Notes under the pieces: model-generated | What the model saw: the letters and a program-made list of their open reading frames with translations, nothing else | Databases searched by the model: none | What the model was told of the DNA's origin: nothing | Shown: positions 31,305 to 44,024 of the stretch, piece after piece | How the letters are laid out: each line of letters starts with the position of its first letter | Position numbering within the stretch: position 1 is the first letter of the stretch | NCBI RefSeq assembly: GCF_000784735.1 | Contig: NZ_JSYG01000034.1 | Location: 1 to 64,000 of the forward strand | Direction: 5' to 3' | Origin: Dickeya undicola | Lineage (GTDB): Bacteria; Pseudomonadota; Gammaproteobacteria; Enterobacterales; Enterobacteriaceae | DNA: 64,000 nt | Program-made: the position numbers and the translations under genes

Positions 31305-32846
31305 TTAAGCCAGCCACACTTTTTCTGCCGCGCGGTTACCACTGAGTGGGAAGCCCGGAATGGCGCTCAGCCCTTTCACCTTGTTGCTGCACGCATCGAG
31401 CGCGTCGGCGTACAGCGGGATGATTTCGCTGCCCTTGTCCACCAGCATCACCTGGATGTCGTGATAGATCTGACGACGTTTTTCTTCGTTCACTTCACCA
31501 CGTGCCGCCTGCACCAGTTGGTCGAACCCGGCGTCTTTCCAGGCCGACTCGTTCCACGGTGCCTGGCTGGTGAACACCAGCGACAGCAGTGCATCGGCGG
31601 TCGGGCGTACCGACCAGTTGGAGGAGACAAACGGTTTTTTCATCCACACATTGTCCCAGAAAGCGTCATCCGGCACGCGCTCCACATTCAGCGCAATACC
31701 GGCTTTCTGCGCTGATGCCTGATACAGCTGACCGGCGTCTACCGCGCCGGGGAAACCGGCATCAGCGACCGACAGCGTCAACGGGCCGCTGAAACCGGCT
31801 TTCTGCCAGTGCCATTTGGCTTTTTCCGGGTCAAACGGACGCTGGGGAATGTCTTTGGCGAAATAACGGTTAGACGGAAAAATCGGGTTGTCGTTGGCTA
31901 CGCTGGCGTAGCCGCCCAGCACGGTGTCGATGATCTGTTGGCGATCGATGGCGTATTTCAACGCCAGTCGGCCGTCCTCGCTGTTGAACGGTGCCACATT
32001 GCCAAGACCGGGGAACGTGAAAATCTGGCTGTCGCGCGAGCGCAGCAGTTGCAGGGTCGGCATATTCTGGATACGGCCGACGATGCGCGGGTTAACACGG
32101 TTAATGATGTGCGCCGAGCCACTCACCAGCGCCGCCACACGGGCGGTAGAGTCGTTCATCGCCAGCGTTTCTACCGAGTCAACGTGACCGCGTTCGCTGT
32201 TCCAGTGATTCGGGTTACGTTTCACCAGCGTGCGCACGCCCGGCTGGAAACTCTCCAGAATAAAGGCACCGGTGCCGATGCCTTTATCGAAGTTCTCGTT
32301 TTCCGGGGTAATAGCAAAGTGCACGTCACTCAGCAACGCGACAAACTCCACGTTCGGTTCGTTCAGGCGGATAGTGACTTCATGGCTGCCGGTGGCGTCC
32401 ATCGCTACCACTGGGTCCAGATAGCCTTTCACCGACGAGCTGGATTTTTCACCGCGGTGGTGATTGAGCGAGTAGATCACGTCTTTGGCACTGAGTGTGC
32501 GGCCATCATGGAACTGCACGCCTTTGCGGATGTGCAACACCCAAGTACGGCCGCCGTCTTTGCTGTCCCAGGAGTCGGCCAGCGATGGCACCAGCTCGCC
32601 TTTTTCGTCCAGCTCCAGCAGATTGTTGAACAGTTGGGAACCCACGAAGTACATATAGGTTTCGAACCAGAACGCCGGGTCGAGGCGGTCGGTGCTGGAG
32701 GCGTTATCCACCCCGACAATCAGGTGACCGCCCTTTTTTGGCTGTTCACCGGCTTGTGCTCCCCAGGCGGCACTCAACGGCCAGCTGCTAGCGGCTGCGG
32801 CGACAGACAAGGCGCAGGCGCTCTTGATAAAATGACGACGATTCAT
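31305..32846 (-). CDS. ABC transporter substrate-binding protein, family 5
   Basis: A periplasmic solute-binding protein of 513 residues in the DppA/OppA/NikA family. It has a twin-Arg-like export signal (MNRRHFIKSACALSVAAAASS). Family motifs include DPAFWFETYMYFVGSQLFNNL, ADSWDSKDGGRTWVLHIRKGVQFHDG and GTGAFILESFQPG. First gene of a four-gene importer operon. The substrate is unknown; the nearby homocysteine S-methyltransferase suggests a methylated sulphur compound, but a peptide is equally possible. Confidence 0.93.
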   Translation of the reverse strand: MNRRHFIKSACALSVAAAASSWPLSAAWGAQAGEQPKKGGHLIVGVDNASSTDRLDPAFWFETYMYFVGSQLFNNLLELDEKGELVPSLADSWDSKDGGRTWVLHIRKGVQFHDGRTLSAKDVIYSLNHHRGEKSSSSVKGYLDPVVAMDATGSHEVTIRLNEPNVEFVALLSDVHFAITPENENFDKGIGTGAFILESFQPGVRTLVKRNPNHWNSERGHVDSVETLAMNDSTARVAALVSGSAHIINRVNPRIVGRIQNMPTLQLLRSRDSQIFTFPGLGNVAPFNSEDGRLALKYAIDRQQIIDTVLGGYASVANDNPIFPSNRYFAKDIPQRPFDPEKAKWHWQKAGFSGPLTLSVADAGFPGAVDAGQLYQASAQKAGIALNVERVPDDAFWDNVWMKKPFVSSNWSVRPTADALLSLVFTSQAPWNESAWKDAGFDQLVQAARGEVNEEKRRQIYHDIQVMLVDKGSEIIPLYADALDACSNKVKGLSAIPGFPLSGNRAAEKVWLA

Positions 32847-32890
32847 GTTGTGTTCCCTTCGTGAGTGCTTACCCGTTACGGATAGTTATT

Positions 32891-32954
32891 ATCCCCGTCA
32901 TACTTCAAGTTGCAGGTGCGTTGGCTTTCCTGTAGCTCGAATTATTTAGGGGAT
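32891..32954. repeat. Interspersed palindromic repeat, copy 2
   Basis: The ends ATCCCC and GGGGAT are inverted. Arms CTTCAAGTTGCAGG and CCTGTAGCTCGAATTATT flank a short centre containing GTGCGTTGGC. It is the same family as copies 1 and 3, and lies between the methyltransferase and binding-protein genes. Confidence 0.8.
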
Positions 32955-32978
32955 ATATCGTTATATTTTTCGCCGCCA

Positions 32979-33887
32979 TCAGGACTGACGGTGGAATGCC
33001 TGCGCCAGACGGGCGATGTGCTCCGGGCCGATGCCGCAGCAGCCGCCGACCAGCGACGCCCCCTGCGCCACCCACTCCTGCGCCCATTGCAGATAGCCTT
33101 CCGGGTGGGTGTCGGTACGTAAACGGCTCAGCCCTTCGTTAGCACCACGCTGGTTATCTTCCGGCTCGAAAGCGTTGGCGTACACACCCACGCCGATCTT
33201 CGCGGACTGCGCTTGCAGCACCGCGCTGGCTTGTGCCACCGCCGGTGCCATCACTTCCGGTCGGCTACAGTTAAACAGCACATGGGTAGCATTCAAACGG
33301 GCAGCCGCTTGCGCCGCAGCCGCCACGGTTTCGCCGGAACGCAGCCGGGCGTGACCGTCGGCATCCCGTTCATCCTGTAAGGTAAACGACAGCCACAGTT
33401 CACGTGGGTCGTTCGCCAGCAGCTCGCGCACCAGCGTCACTTCCGCCAGCGAGCTCTGGGTTTCTGCCAGCCACACATCCACATAGGGATTCAGGGCATC
33501 GATAAGCGTTTTCAGAATCGGCGTCGCTGCGGCGACATCGAACAGATCCGGACGATACGAACCCAGCACCGGCGGCAGTGAACCCGCAACGCGCACCGGG
33601 TGAGCGGCTGCGTCCGCCGCCTGACGGGCCAGTTGCCCGGCCAGCACCGCCAGCGCATGACCGCGCTCATTGAACACCGCGTCGCTGATATGGAAAGGCA
33701 CCACGGCGTAGCTGTTGGTGGTAATCACCTGCGCACCGGCAGCAATAAAGCTGTCGTGTACCTGGCGTACATGCTGTGGCGATTCCATCAGCGCCAACGC
33801 CGACCACTCCGGCTGACGAAAAGGTGCGCCGATGCGTGCCAGTTCACGCCCCATTCCCCCGTCCAGAATCAGAACGTTGTCTGCCAT
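32979..33887 (-). CDS. Homocysteine S-methyltransferase family protein
   Basis: A 302-residue protein of the MmuM/BHMT family that would transfer a methyl group from a donor such as S-methylmethionine to homocysteine, giving methionine. It begins with LILDGGMGRELARIG. The zinc ligands are Cys in LFNCSRPE (about 209) and the Cys pair in VGGCCGIGPEHI near residue 282. It lies 130 bp upstream of the importer genes on the same strand, so it may share their role. The methyl donor cannot be read from sequence. Confidence 0.92.
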   Translation of the reverse strand: MADNVLILDGGMGRELARIGAPFRQPEWSALALMESPQHVRQVHDSFIAAGAQVITTNSYAVVPFHISDAVFNERGHALAVLAGQLARQAADAAAHPVRVAGSLPPVLGSYRPDLFDVAAATPILKTLIDALNPYVDVWLAETQSSLAEVTLVRELLANDPRELWLSFTLQDERDADGHARLRSGETVAAAAQAAARLNATHVLFNCSRPEVMAPAVAQASAVLQAQSAKIGVGVYANAFEPEDNQRGANEGLSRLRTDTHPEGYLQWAQEWVAQGASLVGGCCGIGPEHIARLAQAFHRQS

Positions 33888-34073
33888 CGTCTTTCCTTAT
33901 TGCGTAAAAAATTTTCCCGCCACCATACAAAAACCCTATATGGATGTCTAGATGCCTTGATAGCCAAAAAGCACAGACTGCCGTCAGACCAGTGATAGCG
34001 GGGCTGCATCGCCCTCGCTTATTTTTGGTCATTATTTACACAAGATTGATTTATCTACGATGCTGAAATTTCC

Positions 34074-34087
34074 TTGAGCCAGGTCAA
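34074..34087 (+). promoter_or_regulatory. FNR-like site upstream of nrdD
   Basis: TTGAG-CCAG-GTCAA matches the FNR consensus (TTGAT-N4-ATCAA) at 8 of 10 specified bases, with both TTGA/TCAA cores intact. Anaerobic activation of nrdDG by FNR is known in E. coli. Confidence 0.6.
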
Positions 34088-34123
34088 TTCTGGCGCAATA
34101 AAACCGGGTCACCCTCCAGGCGA

Positions 34124-34170
34124 ATTCAATATATAGTGTCTATCCTTTTACAAGAACCTACATATTGTGT
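34124..34170 (+). promoter_or_regulatory. Two NrdR boxes upstream of nrdD
   Basis: Box 1 (34124-34139, ATTCAATATATAGTGT) and box 2 (34155-34170, AACCTACATATTGTGT) each resemble ACACWATATATWGTGT in their right half. They are offset by 31 bp, about three helical turns, the usual arrangement for the NrdR repressor of ribonucleotide reductase genes. Confidence 0.75.
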
Positions 34171-34265
34171 TTATCCACAAGAACATCCACAGCCTCCGCA
34201 CCCGTTGTCAGCCGCGGCTTCCGCCTGTGGATAACATCAACAAAGGAAGAACACCGAGGAACAAC

Positions 34266-36404
34266 ATGAAACCAGTAGTGATTAAACGGGACGGCTGTCA
34301 GGTATCTTTTGACGAAAACCGAATCAATGACGCAGTCATCAAAGCGGCCAAAGCCGCAGGCGTTGATGATGCGGACTACTGTGCCACCGTCGCCGGTGCC
34401 GTCGCTCAGCAGGTGCAGGGAAAAGCGCGCGTTGATATTCGCGAGATTCAGAATCTGGTGGAAAACCTGCTGATGTCTGGCAAATATAAACAGCTGGCGC
34501 GTACCTATATCGAATACCGCCACGATCGTGATGTGGCTCGTGAGCGTCAGGGCCGGTTGAATCAGGAAATTCGCGGACTGGTAGAACAAAGTAATGTCGC
34601 CCTGCTCAACGAAAACGCCAACAAAGACAGCAAGGTTATCCCTACCCAGCGCGACCTACTGGCGGGGATTGTCGCCAAACATTACGCCAAACAGCACATC
34701 CTGCCGCGCGATGTAGTGCTGGCCCACGAACGCGGCGAGATCCATTACCACGACCTCGACTACTCGCCGTTTTTCCCGATGTTCAACTGTATGTTGATCG
34801 ACCTCAACGGGATGCTGACGCAGGGTTTCAAGATGGGAAACGCGGAAATCGAACCGCCCAAATCCATCTCCACCGCTACAGCGGTCACCGCGCAGATCAT
34901 CGCGCAGGTCGCCAGCCATATTTACGGCGGCACCACCATCAACCGTATCGATGAAATTCTGGCACCGTTCGTCACCGCCAGCCACGAAAAGCACTGTGCG
35001 GTGGCACGTGAATGGCAAATCCCAGACGCCGAAGGCTACGCTCTCAGCCGCACCGAGAAAGAGTGCTACGACGCGTTCCAGTCGCTGGAGTACGAAGTCA
35101 ACACCCTGCACACCGCCAACGGCCAGACACCGTTCGTCACCTTTGGTTTTGGGCTTGGCACCAGTTGGCAGTCACGGCTGATTCAGCAGTCTATCCTGCG
35201 CAACCGTATCGCCGGGCTTGGCAAAAACCACAAGACGGCGGTGTTCCCGAAACTGGTGTTCGCCATCCGTGACGGTGTTAACCACAAGCCGGGCGATGCG
35301 AATTACGACATCAAGCAGTTGGCTCTGGAGTGTGCCAGCAAGCGCATGTACCCGGATATTCTCAATTACGACCAGGTGGTGGACGTCACCGGTTCGTTCA
35401 AAACACCGATGGGCTGCCGCAGCTTCCTGGGGATATACGAAGAAAACGGCGAGCAAATCCACGACGGGCGCAACAACCTGGGCGTCATCAGCCTGAACCT
35501 GCCGCGTATCGGGCTGGAAGCCCACGGCGACGAAGCGCGTTTCTGGCAACTGTTGGACCAGCGACTGCTGCTGGCGAAAAAGGCACTGATGACGCGTATC
35601 GCGCGGCTGGAGAATGTAAAAGCGCGTGTAGCGCCTATACTTTATATGGAAGGGGCCTGCGGAGTGCGTCTGAAGGCGGACGACAATATTGCCGAGATTT
35701 TCAAGAACGGCCGCGCGTCGATTTCACTGGGTTACATCGGTATCCACGAAACCATCAATGCGCTATTCGGTAATCAGGTTCACGTGTTTGATGATGAAAC
35801 CCTGCGGCAGAAAGCGGTGGCGATTGTCGCTCGTTTAAAAGCCGCAACAGAGAGCTGGAAAGAAGAAACCGGTTATGGTTTCAGCCTGTACAGTACGCCA
35901 AGCGAAAACCTGTGCGACCGTTTCTGCCGCCTGGATACCGCTGAATTCGGCGTGGTCGTCGGCGTGACTGAAAAAGGCTACTACACCAACAGCTTCCATC
36001 TCGACGTGGAGAAAAAGGTTAATCCGTACCAAAAGATTGATTTTGAGGCTCCTTATCCGCCGCTGGCGAATGGCGGTTTTATCTGTTACGGCGAGTACCC
36101 TAACTTGCAGCACAATCTCAGGGCGCTGGAAGACGTATGGGACTATAGCTACACCCGAGTCCCCTATTACGGCACCAACACACCGATCGACGAATGCTAC
36201 GAGTGCGGCTTTACCGGCGAGTTTGACTGCACCAGCAAGGGCTTTACCTGCCCGCAGTGCGGTAACCACGACTCCTCGCGTGTTTCGGTAACGCGGCGGG
36301 TGTGCGGCTACCTGGGCAGCCCGGATGCACGTCCGTTCAACGCCGGTAAACAAGAAGAGGTCAAACGCCGGGTAAAACACCTTTCCAGCGGGCAACTGGG
36401 CTGA
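34266..36404 (+). CDS. nrdD: Anaerobic ribonucleoside-triphosphate reductase
   Basis: A glycyl-radical enzyme that makes dNTPs without oxygen. The 712 residues equal E. coli NrdD: an N-terminal ATP-cone (about 1-95, MKPVVIKRDGCQVSFDENRI), a ten-stranded barrel, a C-terminal four-cysteine zinc site (CYECGF and CPQCG), and the radical-bearing glycine in RRVCGYLGSPDARPFN. ATG 34266 is preceded by GAGGA at 5 bp. It is followed by its activase nrdG and preceded by NrdR and FNR sites. Confidence 0.97.
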   Translation: MKPVVIKRDGCQVSFDENRINDAVIKAAKAAGVDDADYCATVAGAVAQQVQGKARVDIREIQNLVENLLMSGKYKQLARTYIEYRHDRDVARERQGRLNQEIRGLVEQSNVALLNENANKDSKVIPTQRDLLAGIVAKHYAKQHILPRDVVLAHERGEIHYHDLDYSPFFPMFNCMLIDLNGMLTQGFKMGNAEIEPPKSISTATAVTAQIIAQVASHIYGGTTINRIDEILAPFVTASHEKHCAVAREWQIPDAEGYALSRTEKECYDAFQSLEYEVNTLHTANGQTPFVTFGFGLGTSWQSRLIQQSILRNRIAGLGKNHKTAVFPKLVFAIRDGVNHKPGDANYDIKQLALECASKRMYPDILNYDQVVDVTGSFKTPMGCRSFLGIYEENGEQIHDGRNNLGVISLNLPRIGLEAHGDEARFWQLLDQRLLLAKKALMTRIARLENVKARVAPILYMEGACGVRLKADDNIAEIFKNGRASISLGYIGIHETINALFGNQVHVFDDETLRQKAVAIVARLKAATESWKEETGYGFSLYSTPSENLCDRFCRLDTAEFGVVVGVTEKGYYTNSFHLDVEKKVNPYQKIDFEAPYPPLANGGFICYGEYPNLQHNLRALEDVWDYSYTRVPYYGTNTPIDECYECGFTGEFDCTSKGFTCPQCGNHDSSRVSVTRRVCGYLGSPDARPFNAGKQEEVKRRVKHLSSGQLG

Positions 36405-36470
36405 CAGTCTGCGCCGCGTGCCCACCGGGCGCGCGGCCTCCAGTACGACTGCGGCGTTAGTTAGGCTGAT

Positions 36471-36492
36471 GCCGCCCGACGGGCGGCCTTTT
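36471..36492 (+). terminator. Hairpin between nrdD and nrdG
   Basis: A 7-bp stem GCCGCCC/GGGCGGC with a GAC loop is followed by CTTTT. It could partially terminate and lower nrdG relative to nrdD. Confidence 0.4.
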
Positions 36493-36506
36493 GGACGGTC
36501 ATCACT

Positions 36507-36971
36507 ATGAACTACCATCAATACTACCCGGTGGATGTGGTCAACGGTCCGGGAACACGCTGTACGCTGTTTGTAGCAGGCTGTGAGCACCAATGCCCCG
36601 GCTGCTATAACCAGAGTACCTGGCGAGTGAACTCTGGGCACCCTTTCACGCAGGAAATGGAAGATCGCATCATCGCCGATCTGCAAAACACCGACATACC
36701 ATTGCAGGGGTTATCGCTGTCGGGCGGCGACCCGCTGCATCCGGAGAATCTGCCCACCATTCTGCGGCTGGTGAAGCGGGTGCATGACGAATGTCCCGAT
36801 AAAAATATCTGGATGTGGACCGGTTATCGGCTGGATGAACTGACAGCAGAACAGCGCGACGTTGTCGATTTGATCAACGTGCTGGTGGACGGCCGTTTCG
36901 TGCAGGAACAACGGGATTTGACGCTGGTATGGCGTGGCAGCCGCAATCAGGTGATTCACCATCTGCGCTGA
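36507..36971 (+). CDS. nrdG: Anaerobic ribonucleotide reductase activating protein
   Basis: A radical-SAM activase that installs the glycyl radical on NrdD. The 154 residues carry the CxxxCxxC cluster as CEHQCPGC (about 26-33) and the SAM-binding LSGGDPLHPEN. It begins MNYHQYYPVDVVNGPGTRC as in E. coli and follows nrdD. Confidence 0.97.
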   Translation: MNYHQYYPVDVVNGPGTRCTLFVAGCEHQCPGCYNQSTWRVNSGHPFTQEMEDRIIADLQNTDIPLQGLSLSGGDPLHPENLPTILRLVKRVHDECPDKNIWMWTGYRLDELTAEQRDVVDLINVLVDGRFVQEQRDLTLVWRGSRNQVIHHLR

Positions 36972-36992
36972 GCCAGCACAGGAATAAACAGA

Positions 36993-37021
36993 CCGCGTGG
37001 TGCAGACGTCGCACCACGCGG
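36993..37021. terminator. Convergent terminator nrdG/yhbP
   Basis: A perfect 11-bp stem CCGCGTGGTGC/GCACCACGCGG has a 7-nt loop. It lies between convergent genes; T tracts are weak. Confidence 0.6.
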
Positions 37022-37048
37022 ATTCTGTTATATGGAAACCGACGTCGA

Positions 37049-37991
<943 letters not shown>

Positions 37992-38567
37992 ATGAAAAAA
38001 ATAGTGTTCTCGGCATTGCTGGCAAGTGGATTACTCTGCGGAATGAGTGTTCGCGCTGACATGAATACCTTTTCTGTTGGGTACGCACAAAGCAAGATTC
38101 AGGATCTAAAACGCCTGGGTGGCGTGAACATACAATACCGTTATGAATGGGACTCCGCGCTCAGCCTGATAGGCTCCTTTTCTTACCTCAGCGGCGATGC
38201 CGACGCTTCAAGCCCGATTGAGAACGATGTCATCCGTAACCACGCCGACAGCAAGTATTATTCCTTCCTGATTGGTCCTGCTTACCGCATCACACCGATG
38301 ATCAGTGCCTATGCACTGCTCGGCGCGGCTCACGTGAAAACTGATGTGTCTTCTGAATGGTTCAACTTCGAAAACAGCAGAGGGCTGGTCAGCCAGGGCA
38401 CACAAAAGCGCACATTCACCTCCAATGCTTTCGCTTACGGTGCCGGGATTATCATCAATCCAATCAATAACCTGTCCGTCAATCTGGGTTACGAAGGAAC
38501 ACAGGCTGACATCAACGGTGATCACGCGATAAACGGCTTTACTATCGGCATGGGTTATAGATTCTGA
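37992..38567 (+). CDS. Ail/OmpX/Lom-like outer-membrane beta-barrel protein
   Basis: A 191-residue protein with a signal peptide (MKKIVFSALLASGLLCGMSVRA). The mature part forms an eight-strand barrel: alternating strands such as NIQYRYEWDSALSLIGSFSY, YYSFLIGPAYRITP and FAYGAGIIINP, ending in the terminal strand GFTIGMGYRF with Phe at the C terminus. Family members (Ail, OmpX, PagC) serve in adhesion or serum resistance. The plant-host role is not known. Start ATG 37992, not 37980. Confidence 0.88.
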   Translation: MKKIVFSALLASGLLCGMSVRADMNTFSVGYAQSKIQDLKRLGGVNIQYRYEWDSALSLIGSFSYLSGDADASSPIENDVIRNHADSKYYSFLIGPAYRITPMISAYALLGAAHVKTDVSSEWFNFENSRGLVSQGTQKRTFTSNAFAYGAGIIINPINNLSVNLGYEGTQADINGDHAINGFTIGMGYRF

Positions 38568-38578
38568 TTCTAAAACAG

Positions 38579-38607
38579 AGGGTTATCCCCGCTGGCGCGG
38601 GGAGCCC
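38579..38607. CRISPR. Solitary degenerate type I-E CRISPR repeat
   Basis: A 29-bp sequence with the palindromic core ATCCCCGCTGGCGCGGGGA aligns with the E. coli type I-E repeat at about 25 of 29 positions. No second copy and no spacer lies nearby, so this is not an array. It sits just downstream of the cas8e gene and is taken as what remains of an array. Confidence 0.8.
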
Positions 38608-38621
38608 GGTTTTGTAATGTG

Positions 38622-40206
<1,585 letters not shown>

Positions 40207-40384
40207 CTACCTCTTCAATAAGGCCTCATCCGTGAGGTCGTCATGATTCCTGTTATTGTTTTCTGCCCCGGCGCGGCCAGAGTTCACGCCAGTGGCACCG
40301 ATGTTTCCCGGTGGACAAAACTGCTAACGCAGTAAAAAACTGTGAAAAAACAGTCGTATTACAGACAAATTCATCATGGACTGA

Positions 40385-40582
40385 CTACCGTGCAACGAGT
40401 CCCCTATCTGTAGGGTAGTAATCTGCCGCGTCGCCCTGCGCCAGCGGCGCAGCAGGGTTCTGGTAGCGCTGTTGAAAACCACGGGCGAACTTGCCGATAT
40501 CGTGCTCAGAAAACGATCGCGCGTTTCCCCAATAATGAAAATAGGACTCAGACAACAGTTCCGAATGAACTGCTTCGGGCAT
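40385..40582 (-). pseudogene. cas3: Deleted remnant of cas3 (type I-E)
   Basis: A 65-codon frame. Its start LLSESYFHYWGNAR matches the beginning of Cas3, and it then jumps to HDIGKFARGFQQRYQNP, part of the HD nuclease domain. Intact Cas3 has about 60-70 residues between these points, so an internal deletion has occurred. The frame ends after YYPTDRGLVAR, so the helicase part is gone. It lies 181 bp upstream of cas8e, the usual place of cas3. Confidence 0.75.
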
Positions 40583-40723
40583 GGGCTACCTCACCACTAA
40601 AATATGTGACTATTTATTAAGTATGGAAAACAAATAGGCAGTGACAAGATAATTTTTATAAATAAAAAAGCGACTTATTACATAGGTGATATTCGTTAGC
40701 CGATGAATAATATTTAATGATGA

Positions 40724-40866
40724 ATATACCCGTCAGACTTCACGTTGCAGGTGCGTTGGCTGCGTTACTCGGCCCATTTCATGGGCCTCGCCCTTTCGGG
40801 GCCGCGGCCAGCAGCGTTCAAAACGCAAAACGTTTTGTCCTGCAACTCGCATTATTTTGGGAATAT
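40724..40866. repeat. Interspersed palindromic repeat, copy 3 (long form)
   Basis: About 143 bp with outer ATATACCC/GGGAATAT and arms CTTCACGTTGCAGG and CCTGCAACTCGCATTATT. The centre includes GTGCGTTGGCTGCG and further short palindromes (GGCCCATTTCATGGGCC). It is the full-length version of copies 1 and 2, which have lost most of the centre. Confidence 0.8.
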
Positions 40867-41165
40867 AATTAAATTCCAATAATAATTACTGGAAATTATT
40901 TCTCATTTCGGCGAGATAATTATTTTTTATGGCTCCGCTCCCGTTTTTTTATTGTTATAAATTCAACCACCTGATATCAGTGACGCCTTACCCGATACGG
41001 ATAAAGGCGCAGTAGCCAACCTGTGCGACTAGCTTGAAAATCGTGATGACGTTAAACGAGAGACTGAAACGCGTGTAACGGCAGAGCGATGTCGGGTATC
41101 CCTCACAACAGCCATAAACCACGTCTCTGATGAGCTTTTCATGCCCCTTGCCGATCAACAGGTTG

Positions 41166-41208
41166 CTTAGCTAAACCGTTTCTTCTATTTTAGCAAACAG
41201 TTTAACTA
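41166..41208 (+). promoter_or_regulatory. ScrR-type operator region of scrK
   Basis: Two related sites precede scrK: TTAGCTAAACCGTTTC (41167-41182) and TTAGCAAACAGTTTAACTA (41190-41208). They share the TAGCxAAC-GTTT pattern with the site before scrY, as expected for the LacI-family ScrR. Confidence 0.6.
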
Positions 41209-41229
41209 TCCCCGATAAAGAGTGTAATT

Positions 41230-42153
41230 ATGTCTCACAAAGTATGGGTAATGGGCGATGCGGTGGTCGACCTCATTCCGGAAGACGAGGAACGCTATCT
41301 GAAATGCCCAGGGGGCGCACCGGCTAATGTCGCCGTGGGCGTCGCCCGATTGGGTGGAAACAGCGGCTTTATCGGCCGTGTCGGTGAGGATGTATTCGGC
41401 CACTTCCTGCGTGATGTACTGGCCCGCGAACAGGTGGAAGTCAGTCATATGCAGCCAGACGCCGAGCACCGTACCTCCACCGTGGTGGTGAGTCTCGATG
41501 ATCAGGGTGAACGCACCTTCACGTTTATGGTACGCCCCAGCGCCGACCTGTTCCTGCAACCGTCTGACCTGCCGACGTTTCAGCGCAGCGAATGGCTACA
41601 CCTGTGTTCCATCGCCCTGTCGCGCGAACCATCACGCAGCACCGCGCTGGAGGCAATAAAGCGAATTCGTGCGGCGCAAGGGTGGGTCAGTTTTGACCCG
41701 AATATCCGCGCTGACCTGTGGCACAGCGAGCAGGAATTGAGAACCTGTCTGGATCAGGTGCTGGCGCTGGCGGACGTGGTGAAACTCTCGCAAGAGGAAT
41801 TCCTGTTTCTCAGCGGCAGCGAGGACATTCGTCAGGGTAGCGCCACCCTGATGGCCCGATACCCGATTAAGCGATTGCTGGTTACTCAGGGCGGCGATGG
41901 CGTCTGGCTGCATGACGGTCAGCAATTGCGGCACTTCCTGGCGCAACGTGTTACCCCGGTCGATACCACCGGGGCGGGTGATGCCTTTGTGGCGGGTATG
42001 CTCGCGGCGCTGGCCCGCTACGATAGCCTGTATCAGATCGACGACTGGCATTCCGTACTCACGCAGGCACAGCGCTGCGGCGCGCTGGCAACCACCGCCA
42101 AAGGCGCGATGACGGCGTTGCCGTTCGCCCATCAACTCAGCAGCGTGTTATAG
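41230..42153 (+). CDS. scrK: Fructokinase
   Basis: Phosphorylates the fructose released from sucrose-6-phosphate by ScrB. The 307-residue PfkB-family kinase carries the N-terminal GGAPANVAVGVARLGG and the C-terminal ATP/anion-hole motif DTTGAGDAFVAGM with the catalytic Asp. It has its own operator region and is followed by a terminator-like hairpin, so it is a separate transcription unit from scrYAB. Confidence 0.95.
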   Translation: MSHKVWVMGDAVVDLIPEDEERYLKCPGGAPANVAVGVARLGGNSGFIGRVGEDVFGHFLRDVLAREQVEVSHMQPDAEHRTSTVVVSLDDQGERTFTFMVRPSADLFLQPSDLPTFQRSEWLHLCSIALSREPSRSTALEAIKRIRAAQGWVSFDPNIRADLWHSEQELRTCLDQVLALADVVKLSQEEFLFLSGSEDIRQGSATLMARYPIKRLLVTQGGDGVWLHDGQQLRHFLAQRVTPVDTTGAGDAFVAGMLAALARYDSLYQIDDWHSVLTQAQRCGALATTAKGAMTALPFAHQLSSVL

Positions 42154-42161
42154 CCTTCAAA

Positions 42162-42210
42162 GCCCGCTCCCAACGGCCGTCTTACACCGTCGGGAACGGG
42201 TTTTGTTGTC
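42162..42210 (+). terminator. scrK terminator
   Basis: An imperfect hairpin pairs CCCG-TCCC with GGGAACGGG and is followed by TTTTGTTGT. Confidence 0.5.
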
Positions 42211-42281
42211 ATGATCACAGTTAGCACAGCAAGAAAACAAAATTCCTTGCCAACCCCTCTCAGCCCATTTAGCTTTCGCTG

Positions 42282-42298
42282 CATAACCGGTTTAGCAA
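42282..42298 (+). promoter_or_regulatory. ScrR-type operator of scrYAB
   Basis: CATAACCGGTTTAGCAA is centred on the palindrome AACCGGTT, 50 bp before the scrY start. Confidence 0.65.
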
Positions 42299-42324
42299 TT
42301 TAGCAAAACAAAAAAACCATCTGA

Positions 42325-43941
<1,617 letters not shown>

Positions 43942-43953
43942 CGGTTAACGCGG

Positions 43954-43987
43954 CCGTCACCGGCAAGGCGTATGCTACCGGTGACGG
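43954..43987 (+). terminator. Strong hairpin between scrY and scrA
   Basis: A perfect 10-bp stem CCGTCACCGG/CCGGTGACGG has no T tract. It more likely protects the scrY mRNA or sets the scrY:scrA ratio than ends transcription. Confidence 0.55.
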
Positions 43988-44024
43988 GTGACCGCACACC
44001 TGTTATTGATAAAAGAGGAATACT

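Larger units (their letters stand above)
33888..34265 (+). other. Regulatory region upstream of nrdD
   Basis: About 380 bp without a gene. It holds the FNR-like and NrdR sites listed separately and a Shine-Dalgarno GAGGA at 34256-34260. The upstream open frame from 34167 overlaps an NrdR box and is not conserved. Confidence 0.6.
40583..41229. other. 647-bp gap: AT-rich DNA, repeat copy 3 and a degraded frame
   Basis: Besides the repeat at 40724-40866, the stretch 40979-41170 on the plus strand reads as one codon-like frame (NRDDVKRETETRV... ADQQVA) interrupted by a TAG at 41030. It looks like the end of a decayed gene of unknown kind. The scrK operators follow. Confidence 0.5.

Noticed and set aside
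38579-38607. A CRISPR array next to cas8e
   Set aside because: Only one repeat is present and no second copy occurs at the expected 61-bp spacing, so it is reported as a solitary repeat, not an array.
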